From positions 23,254,545 to 23,318,544 of the forward strand of contig NC_088790.1 of assembly GCF_949628265.1 (NCBI RefSeq): DNA of 64,000 nucleotides, written 5' to 3'. Position 1 is the stretch's first letter; every line of letters starts with the position of its first letter. The position numbers and the translations under genes are program-made. Under the pieces are notes generated by a model, which searched no databases, had not been told where the DNA came from, and worked only from the letters and a program-made list of their open reading frames with translations. Positions 39,504 through 51,034 of the stretch are shown piece by piece. Origin of the DNA: Cloeon dipterum. Its lineage: Eukaryota; Arthropoda; Insecta; Ephemeroptera; Baetidae.

Positions 39504-40004
39504 AAATTCTCAACTCGACGGTGTGTAAAAATTTCTCAAGAGAGAGAGACGAATAATTACTTTTGTGTCGATTATTTCCGATTTACTGCTGCTGATTATG
39601 ATCTTTGTGGTAACTATATTATATACAACATAAATATATAAATGTGTACGAACACTTCTCAAAACCACTGTCCAGATAATAGGGCCCTAGCTATTAGCGT
39701 AATATTCTTTAGTTTATTTTATTATCGCTAAGTCAGATGATGAACCTTTAGAGCAATCATTTGGTTTGATTTTGTAACTTTTTATTAAATGACGGAAGAT
39801 TTAAGATAAAGCCATGTTATTTTTAATTTCACCCCCTTCCCCAGGGTTGCAACAATTCCTGCTGTGCCAACTTTGATTATTTAAATTCAACTGGAGCGTT
39901 TATGGTCCAAAATAAAAAAAAATTGCAATATCAGGGTGTAAAGTAGTGCAACCCTGTGCTCCCCTTTCGTTGGAAGCGGTGATTGTTCGACGCAAACATC
40001 TGAC

Positions 40005-40022
40005 CCGCCGCCGCCGCCGCCG
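40005..40022. repeat. CCG trinucleotide run
   Basis: Six perfect CCG units in the candidate PlexA 3' UTR. Confidence 0.75.
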
Positions 40023-41028
40023 ATTTACTGATACATGAGCGAGAGCGATGACCCCACAGGGAGGGACATCGCCTCGCGGTGAAAATCACGATTTCACGAA
40101 CACGATCTAGCGTGGGAGCTTCCAATCGCGCAAGGTCGGCTCGTCACGAGAAAGGGTTGTCGCTGTCCATCCGTCCGCGCTCGCTGGACCAATTTTCCTC
40201 TTTTTTTCCCCCTCGCTTTCTCCGCGGCGGTGATTTTCGGGAAGTGTTTCACACACGAGAATCAAAATTTAGAAAGGGCCTATTCTTTTTCCCTGGTTGA
40301 AAGGCGATTCTCGATATTTTGCCGATTGCTGCTGACACCTTTTGTAAAATTATTAAAATCTACGCAGAACTTAACTAAACTTTAAGGCAGCCGTAACTTA
40401 AGGAATGAAAATGCCTTGGGTTATGCGAGAGAGAAATAGCGGCGGGTTGTTCACCGCGCTGCATCTTTGCCTTTACTCGTAAAAATATGAAAACGCGCGC
40501 GCATTCAATTGAAATACATATTTTACCACGGGCAACAAATTATATAAAAACCTGGTTTTCCTTTCGCGTTCCGCGCACGCACTTTTGCGCCTGACGAGAG
40601 TGATTTTTGTACGATATAATTCCGATACATGGTTTCCGTGATGGGAGATTCAGCGCAGATTTCTAATCTGGATTAAACGTGTGTGTGTACCTTGTTAGGC
40701 ATGTGAAAAAAAACCCAACCAACCACACTCACACATTCACTCTTGTTGACCTTTGTACCTCTCAGCATCAGCAGTCAGTTCTACATAACATGCACCGCAG
40801 TATGTGTGAATGGTTGAGCCGTTAGCTGAACACTACTCGAAACCAAAATATATATATTTATTTGCGTTTCGTTTGCTAACTGATTCTCACCCATTGTCAC
40901 GAGATTTTGTATGAGACAAACATTAAATAAGCTGCCAGTCTCCCTCTCAATAATGTTTGATTAACAGATTGTTGTAAATTTTTATTCTAATTGTGTATGG
41001 TAAATATGCTCAGTGTTTCGTCGCTACG

Positions 41029-41034
41029 AATAAA
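41029..41034 (+). terminator. Distal candidate poly(A) signal of PlexA
   Basis: AATAAA on the plus strand, 69 bp before the Nprl2 stop codon on the other strand and only 30 bp from the Nprl2 signal at 41064-41069. An upstream alternative is at 39157-39162. Confidence 0.45.
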
Positions 41035-41063
41035 AATTTTTCATGCAAGAAAAGCGTGTTTTT

Positions 41064-41069
41064 TTTATT
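41064..41069 (-). terminator. Poly(A) signal of Nprl2
   Basis: TTTATT on the plus strand is AATAAA on the minus strand, 34 nt past the Nprl2 stop codon. The 3' ends of Nprl2 and PlexA therefore probably abut or overlap. Confidence 0.55.
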
Positions 41070-41102
41070 TCTCCTCCAACAATCAGTCTGATACATGATA
41101 AA

Positions 41103-43685
41103 TCACTTCCATATGATAAAAACGGTCGGATCCGAGTCGACGATTTGATCCAGCTGCGCCGCCGACAGTCCGGATAAGCAGCAAATTTCGTCGTACGTGT
41201 TGACGCCGTTGAAGTGCTGCTGCAAGGTCATCGCAGTTGGCAGCTCAGACCCGTGAGTGCTGCCCGAATGAACTGGAATCTAGCCCAAAATTCCATTTAA
41301 TTTTCAAAAAGGCCAAAATTGATAACAGATTTTGCCTAATTTCTAGAACAATTTAATGGTCTAACAATGATTTTTTACTCAATTTCAATTCTTTCCATCG
41401 CGATCCATCCAATGGTGTGAGAAATTAGAGAATTTAAATCTTAATTTTTAAAAACGAGATAGTACTTTAGCATGCAAACTTTGACACCGACTTTCTCAGA
41501 AATTTCAATGGCAATCTGGATAATTTAAGTTCTTAACAAAATTTGTAGATTATTTAACACAAAGGTAACAAGTATTTTTTCACATATTTGGTAAAAGCAA
41601 TTTTCAAAGCAGACAAAAAGCTCTAATTTAATTTTACCTTGTCGATCCTGCGAATGTATCCCTGAAGAAGTCCATACTGCACTAATTTCTGCTCGTCGAT
41701 TTTCAGGGTGTATGGGTTCAACCTGAGGCATAGGTCTTTCAGGGTGATGCCGTGGGTCATGCTGCAGTACATGTTGAACACATCGCGAAGCGCCGGCAGA
41801 TTGCTTTCTAAGGAAATCAAACATTTCAGGGATTTTAATTTCGATTTGATTGAAACGAACCTGATCGAGCCACGTATTTGAGGCAATCCTCCTGACTGTG
41901 GGCGTCGTCAGACAATTTCTGCAAGGCTGGAGTGGCGCAGTAGACATTGCTGTACTGGAATATTGGAATCAACTGCACCACGCCATAATAGCTGTGGACA
42001 AAAAAAAAAACAAAAAAACTTGAATTAGAATCCGCAGAAGATTTTTTGGATTTAAAGTGAATTAAATTGTTTTATCTTCGCCATGACATTCATGAAATTA
42101 TCAGAGTAGTTGTTTTTTTAATTTCATTTTCATCAATACTCGATTATTTTTTATATTTCTTCTTTTTCAATTATTGTAAACTCCAAATCTCGGGTTTTTT
42201 CTAACCTTCAGAATTACAAAATAAGCACACCGTTTAACTTGTATCAACCTGGAGGGTTTAAGGGGTGCTTATGACCTGACACATTTAGTCTGATAAAAAC
42301 CAATGTTTCAAATCATTTTCATTTGGTCGTGGCGGCATCACAACATTATTTTTAAGGCAGAGATTTAGACCGTCATTACAACTAAATGTTCAAGAAAATA
42401 TATTTCCAAGTACTCACACTAGATTCTGCACGCAAGCTTTGACAAGATTACTCTCCACATCGGCTTCTGCTGCGATCTTCGCCACGTGATTAAATCCGTT
42501 TATAAAAGGCAGCACCTGATATTAATAAAAAAACACAAGTCAAAAAACCAGGGAAATAAATTATTGTAGTAATTTTGCCTGTTGAGTGGTTAGGTCCCAC
42601 ATCTCCTTGGTAAAATTTTGAACGTTGACTGTGAAAATGGGAACTTGGTGGTCCAGAATGGCCGGCGGATCCGAGGCGACCTTGACCACCTTCAGGTGCA
42701 TGTTTGTTGTGCCTTCTGCTGACCATAAAAATTTAGATCCTGTTCCTCCACAAAACTGTGCAAATTGAGTACCAGTAATGGTGCAGCTTTTTTTCGAGTT
42801 CAGATCAAACAAGATTTGCTGCAAAATCGACGGCAGTTTGCATTTCTCCGGAGCCAGTTGCAGCTCGTTTGACAGGAAATTGCTTTCTAATTCCATCATC
42901 ATCTGGAGTGAAAAAGAAACAAAATTGAGCTATCATTTTTTAGAATCTAAAAATTGATGTTTTCGGTAGATTTTTTATATGGTTTGCAATTTTTTGATAA
43001 TGCTGTTGGAACAAAATTCACCAGGTTTCGCGAAAAAAATTGCTCTCACGAAGCCTTATCAGAACTGCTGAATTTGCAGATTTTTTATGAAATTTTTAAT
43101 TTTAAGTAATTTTTAAGGGAAAGTTTCTATTGAGATTTCTTGTAGTTTTTAAATTTTAGAATAAACTTCAGTTTTAAATTACCAAATACTCTGCAAGTTT
43201 CTTGACAACACCCTCGTACTGCACTGTGCGGGCCCAGGCATCGCAGACAAAGCAGAGGTTGAAGTAAAATGCGTTTCGGGCGTACTTCTTATTTGGGATG
43301 TTTATCGGGAAGCCTGTGATTTTGTGGCCTAGAACATTACTGGTGCGGCAGCGAGAATTATAAATCAGCTACAAGCCATTAATTTGTTATCTTACACAGT
43401 CAAAATGCTTCTCTGCAATTGCTGTTTTGGAATTATGTAGACAGACACGGCATCAAACACTTCCTTTGAGATATAATCCTCAGGAACCTGAAATCAATAT
43501 TTTTTATCATCATGTATCGAATATTATTTATTTTTTACTTGGCAGGAAATTTTGGGACCTGCAGTAGGATGAAATTCGCTGAAGAAAATACACCGAATGG
43601 GCCCTTCTCGCCCACACCCCTCAAAAAAAGGGTTGTTGTCATCACTTCGCGCCGGTGACAACGCACCTTGCGTGTCCGATAGCAT
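41103..43685 (-). CDS. Nprl2: GATOR1 complex subunit Nprl2
   Basis: Eight coding exons (43685-43539, 43487-43396, 43339-43183, 42902-42579, 42515-42418, 41991-41861, 41807-41638, 41279-41103) give 431 residues. Family signatures run in order: [75 protein letters not shown] and [18 protein letters not shown], ending in a winged-helix-like C-terminal region. Nprl2 joins Nprl3 and Iml1/DEPDC5 in GATOR1, a GAP complex for RagA/B on lysosomes that shuts off TORC1 when amino acids are scarce. Relative to human NPRL2 (about 380 aa) there is an N-terminal extension of about 29 residues before the conserved IRCIFF start. The intron at 42516-42578 begins GC rather than GT. The ATG at 43685 follows a splice acceptor, so a noncoding leader exon lies upstream. 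Confidence 0.95.
41370..41520 (+). repeat. Dispersed repeat family D, degenerate copy in Nprl2 intron
   Basis: The 3' part of the family is recognisable (TTTAGCATGCAAACTTTGAC then GACTTTCTCAGAAATTTCAA), while the 5' core is decayed. It is similar to 36660-36690, 61885-61910 and 62160-62200. Confidence 0.45.
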
Positions 43686-43823
43686 TGTGTCTATACTAAA
43701 CAGGGTTTCTGAAATGTATAAAATGATCAAGCACAGCCCCTAATTACTGAACTCAATAATAACAAAACCAAAGAAAGAGAGTAGTAGTTACAGTATGAGG
43801 TTTTTGAACATATGTGAGCTTAC

Positions 43824-44340
43824 ATTTCGTTCTTTCAAGCGCTCGTCGAATCTAAAACTTAATAATCAATCTTTAACAAAACCATTCACATGGTTACTTT
43901 TTCTAAAACGACGGGTAGAAAATAAAAGAAATGAGACACAACTCTAAAAATTTTAAATCGATGATTTGTTTTGGTCCGAGTTTCACGACTTATCACCAGG
44001 TCGAGCAGCTGATGCAGAGACAGATAATCCGTGTCACAATGTATCAGTGCAAATAGCAAAAGAGTTAATAAACTATGCAATTCTTTCATGATTCTTGGCA
44101 TGGAACTTGCCTCTTCAGATTTAAATGAATCGTGAAAATTCACATTAATAATTAGAGATGATTTTGAATTCGTAATGCTAGAGAGATCTAATAGAGGTCA
44201 ATTTCAAATAGTAGAATTTGACTTGGTGTGAATAGCAGATCGAGCCTAAGACAGAAAGGGGGAGGGAATCCCAATCCGGCTCCTGCTAAAGTGACGAGTT
44301 GTTTTGCTGGGCTGCGAGCACGAGGAGTCGAGCGAGAAAG
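43824..44340. promoter_or_regulatory. Divergent promoter region between Nprl2 and OGFOD1
   Basis: The two genes are head-to-head. On the minus strand, a donor GTAAGC at 43823-43818 pairs with the acceptor before 43708, predicting a leader exon of Nprl2 ending at 43824. On the plus strand, GCGAGAAAG/GTATTA at 44340/44341 is a plausible donor for an OGFOD1 leader exon, matched to the acceptor ending at 44733. Promoters of both genes should lie between. No TATA box was recognised. The middle contains a minus-strand reading frame of 85 codons (43886-44143) with no family resemblance. Confidence 0.4.
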
Positions 44341-44746
44341 GTATTATTTTTATTAAAATAAAAGTACATTGACTGGAAATTTGCCACAGTATTCCTGTAT
44401 ACACCAAGTGTGCACGTGAAAATACATTTTGTTGTTTGTGTTACATAATAAGGTTATCACTTTAAATTCACGAATGTTTGTTTATACATAAATTGATAAC
44501 AAACAAATAAGTTAGCAATTGAATCTGTAAAAATCCATGCTTTATTTGTAAGCAAATGAAAAATTTATTTGGCATGCAATTAAGTATTCCATCGAAATTT
44601 AAAATAGTTTACCATCATTAATTTGTACGTATCCCTAATTTTAAAGTCTTCTGGAATATATTTTGTATTATTTTTTTCAAGCAAAATTCTGTTCCTTTTT
44701 CTAAGTATTAAAATATCCCTATACATATTTCAGAACTTCTCTCATC

Positions 44747-47700
44747 ATGTCTGGCGTCGAGGAAAAAGGAGTAAAACGTTCGAAGGGCCAGAAAGGAACG
44801 TCATGCAAAAAGAAATCAGTCTTGGAGCCTTTCGAATTGAACCCAGCATTTGTTAAATCAACCAAAATTTTGTCTGAAAAATGGGAAAATAATCAAGACT
44901 GTGACATTGTGACAGACGAAGGTATTAAATTTATTAAGCAAACCAAATATTTTTTAATAAGTTTAAATTCTGCAGAAGGAAACGTCTTGGACGATGGCTC
45001 GGAAGCAGGCAAGCCTTCGAAAATTAAACTGAGCAACTTCCCGTTCAAACACTGCCTGGTGGAGGATTTCATCCAGGGTGAGAACTTCCTCAACGACCTG
45101 AAGTACGAACTGAGCGACCTGAACTACACCCTGAAGAACAACGACCTCTTCCAGTTCCACCAGTCGGAGGCTTTCGACAACGTGGAGCTGTCGCACGTGG
45201 CCGCCCTCAAGAAGATTCTCTACCACAACCTGAGGCAGTGGCTGGTCGAGGTGACCAAGCTGCCGCTCACTGATAGGTGTGACACCTTTTGCTCAAGATA
45301 TGAACACACTGGTACGTCCAAATTCTTTTATGCATGGCGGAATAATGTCGCAGTTCAAAGGTCAAGCAAACTAAACGAAATTTATACAAAAAATAAGTAG
45401 GTTGCGTTATAAATTTGTTTGGACCAAATATTCATTTTTACAGGACAATTTTTGAAAACCGTAAGACCCAAAAAACCTGTAAAAATCAATTTTTTGCTGA
45501 AAAACTATTATGACTCATTGTCAGACTGATTTATTTTTCTTGCCAATTTTTCCTCCAACCTGTGACATTTTGTCTAATTCAATACATATGAATCTTCATC
45601 AGAAAATATCCAAAGTCTCATTTAAATGTCGATTGGAAGTTGTTTTGTCAGAAATTAAAATATCAGAAAGTTTTGCTCAAGAATAAAAGCAAAATAAAGA
45701 ATTCTTTGCTAAAAATCTCCAGCTCTATAAATTAGTTCAGTGGAGAGTTCAAGTTGTTTCCTGTTCCAATTCAGAATTTTTTGTAATTGGTGTTTTAAAT
45801 TGGATAGACTACCTGTTGTGCCATGATGACCGATGTTCGACGAGGAAGATCGCTTTCCTTTACTACCTCAACAAAAACTGGAAAGAGGGAGATGGAGGGA
45901 CGCTGGACCTGTTCAACTCTGATGGTGATTAATCCACCGACATTTTTTATTTCCCATCAAACAATCTTGACTTTTCAGACCAGAAGCAGCCTAAGGATTT
46001 GGTCAAATCGATCCAGCCTTCCTGGAATAGGTTTTTATTTTTTGAAGTGTCCGAAAATTCACATCACCAGGTAAAAGCTCAAACTTAGAAGCCTCGCTAA
46101 TTAAAAATCAAAAGAAAAAAAACACGTGAAGTGAAATTTCTATTTTATTTAATTTTTTGACATTCTAATTATTGCCTAGTAACCAATTTAAAATCATTTT
46201 CTTATAAAATTAGATATCTCAGTTTTTCAGACCGTATTATTTCACAGGTTTCGGAATTAGTCAATCAGGACAAAATCAGGGTGGCGGTGAGTGGGTGGTT
46301 CCACCTGCCGTCGGCTCCAGTCACTGACACGAGTTGTCCGCTGCTTCCTATCGAAAGAGGCCTACCTGCCAACCTGTCAAGAGTAAGAGTACTTTATAAC
46401 ATTATTCTTTTGATTTTAATTCTTGCTCCAGATCGCTCTAGACAAGTTCATCGACCCAATTTACTTGCGAGAGAGCTACATTACTTCGATCCAGCTGCAT
46501 TTTGAGAATAAGTCAGAGGCGCAGTTGCACAATTTTATCATTCAGGAATGCTATCAAGACCTTTGTGAGAAACTCCTTGACCCAAGTATTCAGTGGCAAA
46601 TCGTCGGCCCTCCAAATATAAGGTTAGCCAGATAATGTTAATTATTACATTTCACAATTGTTAAATTAGGGATTGCACATGTTTTTTAGAGTAAAAAAGC
46701 ACGAAAAAACTGGTTTTTTCTAGACCGTAAAATTGCAGGTCTAAAGCCCAGATGATAAATAATCTTTTCAAAGTTGAATTTGCACAGGATGCCAATTTTA
46801 AATTGGAAGGATTAATTTTTGCAAGGATTCTTGTTGGAAGATAATTTTTGCCAATATTAAAATAACAGTTTTTCTCATTTTTATGCGTCTCAAGAACTAC
46901 TAAATTTGTGGAAAAGGCGGTTATTGCCGGAAATTCCCTAGAAACAGCTATAGTAGACAGTTCTTTTTTAAATGTCAAATACGAGTTGCAAAAAAAAGAA
47001 TCATTTCTTCGCCTATATTGTTCCTGAAGCTAAAATTTTGATTTCCTTGTTTCAGACACTACCAAAGAGCAGACAAGTCGAGTCTTCCTGAGCGGCTGCA
47101 ACAGTTCCTTGAGTTGCTCCACAGCCAGTCGATGTTCACGCTGCTGGCCAACATGACCGGCCTGGACCTGGTGGAGGAGGCCGACCCTGACGTGGAGGAG
47201 CAGCCGTCGTGCCACAGCGAGGTGCAGCAGTGGTCCCAGGGCTGCTATACCCTGCTCGTCTCCCCAGAGCACATGAACTGCCTTGACGTGCTTGACGTTT
47301 ACTTCCACTTCAACAGCGAGCTTGTGCCAGAGGACGTCGGCGGCACAATCAGCTACGTCGAGAACACGAAAAAGGGCTGCAAAGAGGTAGATTTTTTTTC
47401 TGTCCAAGTTCACTTTTTCTTGAAAATTGTTAGATTGCTCTCAAGTAACTCTGGATTCAACGTTTAATAATGCTTAATTTAGATGATTCAATGAGACTTA
47501 AATATAATTTAAATGTTTTACTGAAGTTTCAGTGTGTATTAGGGAGATTAAATCAACAAAAAACACAAAATATTGTTCTCAATCAATGAGTCCATCAACA
47601 ATGTAATTTTTATAGATTGTTATTGTTGAAAAATTGAACTGAAAAATATTGAAATTAAGGTTAACTGCTGATTTCACGTTCTCATAATTGATTTTCTGCT

Positions 47701-47910
47701 TTGTTCACGTTTCAGGCGCTGAGTTTGATGCCGGTGGCAAACTCGATGAGCATTGTGTACGCCGGGAAGAGCGTCGACCGGACGGTAAAGTACCTGAACA
47801 GCAGGTATGAGTACGGTTTCCACACGTTGCAGCTGCGTTACTATGTCCTTCAGAAAGCAAATCAGTTGCTTTCCTCGCCCTCGTCAGACAATGGCTCTTG
47901 TTCCGATTAA
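44747..47910 (+). CDS. sud1: Prolyl 3-hydroxylase OGFOD1 / Sudestada1 homolog
   Basis: Eight exons (44747-44921, 44976-45311, 45808-45924, 45979-46070, 46248-46382, 46432-46622, 47056-47386, 47716-47910) give 523 residues, near the human 542. After a basic N-terminus, the first double-stranded beta-helix domain carries the Fe(II) triad: LLCHDD (His ~176, Asp ~178) and SHHQ (His ~239), followed by [11 protein letters not shown], whose Arg (~251) should bind 2-oxoglutarate. The second, non-catalytic helix domain occupies the C-terminal half. The family (Tpa1 in yeast, Sudestada1 in flies, OGFOD1 in man) hydroxylates a conserved proline of ribosomal protein S23 (uS12) in the decoding centre, affecting translation accuracy and stress responses. 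All iron and co-substrate residues are present, so it is probably active. The first intron is 54 nt and stop-free in frame. AATAAA follows at 47932-47937. Confidence 0.93.
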
Positions 47911-47931
47911 TGGCTTTGCTGTGCCTTGACT

Positions 47932-47937
47932 AATAAA
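47932..47937 (+). terminator. Poly(A) signal of OGFOD1
   Basis: AATAAA 22 nt past the TAA stop. The convergent MsrA gene has TTTATT motifs (AATAAA on its strand) at 47978-47983 and 48032-48037, so the two 3' ends are within about 100 bp. Confidence 0.6.
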
Positions 47938-48031
47938 ACGATGCGAGTATCTATTTTTAAAATCAAATTTCCAGGTTTTTATTTAATATAAGGATATCAG
48001 AAAGATAGACGTCTTTTGCCCCAGCCAATTA

Positions 48032-48037
48032 TTTATT
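48032..48037 (-). terminator. Candidate poly(A) signal of MsrA
   Basis: TTTATT on the plus strand reads AATAAA on the MsrA strand, about 147 nt past its stop. A second candidate is at 47978-47983. Confidence 0.45.
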
Positions 48038-48183
48038 TGAGCGTTTGAATGAAGCGTCTGTGTAACATATAATATGCGATTAAAACAAAAAATTCACTTA
48101 TCACAAAGTAACTTTCCCTGGTGGGCTTTTCGTAACAAGCTTTTTGGTCGTTTGATTATAATACGGATTGACCGTTTTGGAAT

Positions 48184-49730
48184 TTAACAAGACGGTCCGT
48201 TACCCTCGTTTTTCTGGATCAGCCTCCTGATCTCCTTGGCCAGGTTCTCATCAATACCGAGGGCTGCAGACTCCTCGTCAAACTGCTTCACTCCGGCGCG
48301 GCCCACGATGTAGCCGTTTAATCGGGCTGCAATATGCGAGTTGACCAGCTCCTCGGTCGACGACAGGCCCAGCAGCTTGCTCATCTCGCGGTGCTGCTGC
48401 AGCCTGTACTTCTGGTGGTAGCTAGAAAATAGATATTTAATTTCATAAGACTTGCTTTTTTCTGACCAATATTTGCAATGAGGGGATTTAGAGATATTTT
48501 ATGCGAATTGCAATTTAATCCAGATTTTTAACAAATTTCGGGACTGCGTTGAAGATCTGAAAAATGCTGTGATTTTAAATTTCAGCAAAATTCGCTATAC
48601 TAATTTATTTTGTCCATTTTGCCGCCCGTGTTGCTTAGAATAGAATGTAATTTTTGACAGTGCCGATCAATTGCCAGAAACCAATCAGAGAGAGGAGTGG
48701 TTCTCATTGGCTCTGACGTATCGCTGACCTCAGATCGAGACAGAGGCGCCACAGCGGCGGTCGGTGCAAGCTAAATAAAGGCTAGCTATAGTGGCTGACC
48801 TGCCTTTTAGCTTTGAAACGCTTGCGCTGGCTCGCGCTGTGGCGCTTCTGTCCCGATCCTAATGTCCTAATTAGGTGAGCTAAACGTCAAAAAGCCAATC
48901 AGAGTACCGCTTCCTGCTCTGATAGGTTTAGGTGGCACTCTTTACTAGGTTCAGACCGGAAACCACTCAAGCAGTTTTTACGTTTCCGCCGATTTTTGGC
49001 ACGTCGTGTCAGATTTTTGACCATGTGAGTCAACCGCGAAACCTAATTCACTGTCAAAAAATTTAAAATCCAGGTCTGCTTTAATTTTATGGTGCACTGA
49101 ATTTTTGAAACTAAATTTTAACACAGATTTGATTGAAAATCGGGATTTTTCTTGGACAAGATAAAGATATTCTAAATTAGCGTGAAATTTCGGACTTACT
49201 CTTCAGCAACGAAGAACTCTGTTGCTGGCATAATTTTGGTGAGAACGGTTTTCTTCGACTTGGCCTCCTCTGCCTTCAGAGTTTTGGTCGCCAGGTCCTT
49301 TTGCTCATCATCGTGGTAGTAGATGAACGAGGAATACTATTAAACCCAAATTTAATTTAAGATAAAATCAAGACCTATCAGTTTTAAAACCTGTTTGGAC
49401 GAGGCTGAGGTGGGATTGTGGCTGGCCCAGAAAATCTTGAGCAGTTTTTCGTAGGTGACGGTGTTGGGGTCAAAGTCGATATCGATCGCCTCCGTGTGAT
49501 CGCCCCTTTTGAACAACGCACTCATTTAAATGACCAGCATTGGGCGGAAAACGGAAAACCTACAAGTCCCTGTAAGTGGGTGCGGCCTTTGTGCCGCCGG
49601 TGTAGCCCACCCTAGTGCGGAGGACGCCTTTCACGACGCCGTAGATCGAGTCGGGAGCCCAGAAGCAGCCCAGGGCGAACGTGGCCTTTTTGAACGGGAT
49701 GTCCACCTTGTGCAGGAAACTGCTGGCCAT
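48184..49730 (-). CDS. MsrA: Peptide methionine (S)-S-oxide reductase MsrA
   Basis: Four coding exons (49730-49564, 49505-49391, 49336-49200, 48421-48184) encode 218 residues. The catalytic motif GCFW is at residues 21-24 (Cys22), followed by RVGYTGG, the [12 protein letters not shown] block with its substrate-side residues, WASHNPTS and AEDYHQKY, all standard for MsrA. The enzyme reduces the S epimer of methionine sulfoxide in proteins and free methionine, using thioredoxin. In flies it is the ecdysone-induced gene Eip71CD. The ATG at 49730 sits six nt inside an exon that starts after a splice acceptor, so the leader exon is upstream. No mitochondrial targeting peptide is visible at this start. 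The C-terminal tail after YHQKY is longer than in bacterial enzymes, as is usual in arthropods. The intron 48422-49199 carries a foldback repeat. Confidence 0.95.
48651..49020 (-). repeat. Foldback repeat family C, copy in MsrA intron
   Basis: About 370 bp with inverted ends (TGACAGTGCC on the left against GGCACGTCGTGTCA on the right) and internal inverted CCAATCAGAG segments (48680-48690 and 48892-48902). The complement aligns with 53692-54213 through shared blocks CGACGTGCCAAAAA-CGGCGGAAA, AAGTGCCAC/GAGTGCCAC, TGATTGGCTTT, GACAGAAG-G-CACAG and AAGGCAGGTC. It is noncoding and lies within the third intron of MsrA. Confidence 0.65.
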
Positions 49731-49736
49731 GGTGAC

Positions 49737-51034
49737 CTGAAAATTTCAAAATTCAACGAAATGTTTTTGACCTTTAAAATTTTTATTTAATGAAGGTCGA
49801 GCAATATTCGTAAATATTTTCCTCAAGCAAATATTTGCTCCGTGATTACGAGATATGTGGATGGCTTGCACTTTTAGAAAATTATCACAAGCGTTGTGTT
49901 TCCCCAAAGGTATATATCTTATATTGTGCCAGTTGGTCAACAACCTTAGATAAAAATGTGCAGCAAATGCCTCAAAATGAAACTCTTATTCAAGGTTCTA
50001 GTTTTTAGCGAAATTTTTGTTAGTTTGTAGAGAGGAAATTTTTTGATTCGACAGAGTTAGCGAGTTACGAGGCTCCCACAAGGCTCAAAATCCCTCTTCC
50101 TGCAGGGGAAATCATTCAATTGTGATGCGAATATTGGAACAATTTTTAAAAAATTGCGTCGTTTTGCTGGAAACTGCTATTTTGCGTTAGAAAAAATCGG
50201 AAAAGCAGTGAAATTACCGAAGATACCACCCTGCTGTGTCTGCTATTTCCGGAACACTAAATAAAAAATATTAAAATCTAAAGAAAATCTAAATTTCCGG
50301 CAAGGGATATTATCAGAGAGCGAAACACCATTCCTCACACCGCTGCTTCTTATCGATTATTGGAGCGGTCAAGTTCAATTATGATTATATACAAAGAAAC
50401 GCTGGTAAAAATTTATTCAGAATGAGAGCTTCGCACGCAACGGCAGAATAATAGCAAAAATGCTCAAATTTCGTCCTTGGCCCCGATGCGCAGCAACTTG
50501 GCCTGACGTCGTTTCGCTTTTTTAATTCACGCAACGCGACTTCCTTTCCTTAAGGAGCGGCCGCCAACGAAAAAGCAGATAGGCACGCCGGGGAATAAGG
50601 GACCTTGATCACTCTCAACCAAAACTGACTCGAGCCGCGCGTGCCGAAAATAACAATAATTTTAACTCGTCGTTGATCACTTTCATAAATCAGATTGCAC
50701 TAACCTCAGTGATCCTAGCAGAATTATTTCAAATTTGGCAAATTCGAAAGATTTCTTGATCTATATCATGCACCTCAAGTAAAGTATTACATCAGATAAT
50801 TATAATTATAAGACGACAAAGAGATTGATTATGTAACCTTGCGCGCTTCGCCGGTAAATATATTTAAACAGTGTTACAATTAACTTTTTTAAATTTTGGT
50901 ATTATTAAAATTGTTAAATTTGTATTTTAAATTCAGTATTTTGTTTAAAAAATTTTAAAATTTAAAATTTACACCTGATATTTTTTGGCAAATACGCAAA
51001 AATTGTTTTTAATTGTTAAATATTCAAAACTTAC
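49737..51034 (-). other. Predicted MsrA leader intron
   Basis: The acceptor TTTTCAG just before 49736 on the minus strand pairs plausibly with a donor GTAAGTTTTG at 51034-51025, giving a noncoding leader exon that ends at 51035. The intervening 1.3 kb shows no coding exon. Other donors are possible. Confidence 0.35.

Larger units (their letters stand above)
37817..41060 (+). other. PlexA: Candidate PlexA 3' UTR
   Basis: No coding exon is seen between the PlexA stop and the end of Nprl2. Candidate polyadenylation signals AATAAA occur at 39157-39162 and 41029-41034. If the distal one is used, the 3' UTR is about 3.2 kb, and the two signals would give short and long forms. The region includes GAAA-type (39471-39503), CA (about 38990-39004) and CCG (40005-40022) simple repeats. 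A separate short gene or noncoding RNA cannot be excluded. Confidence 0.45.

Noticed and set aside
43886..44143. 85-codon minus-strand frame upstream of Nprl2
   Set aside because: Low-complexity Leu/His-rich sequence with no family features; it lies where the divergent promoter and leader exons are expected.
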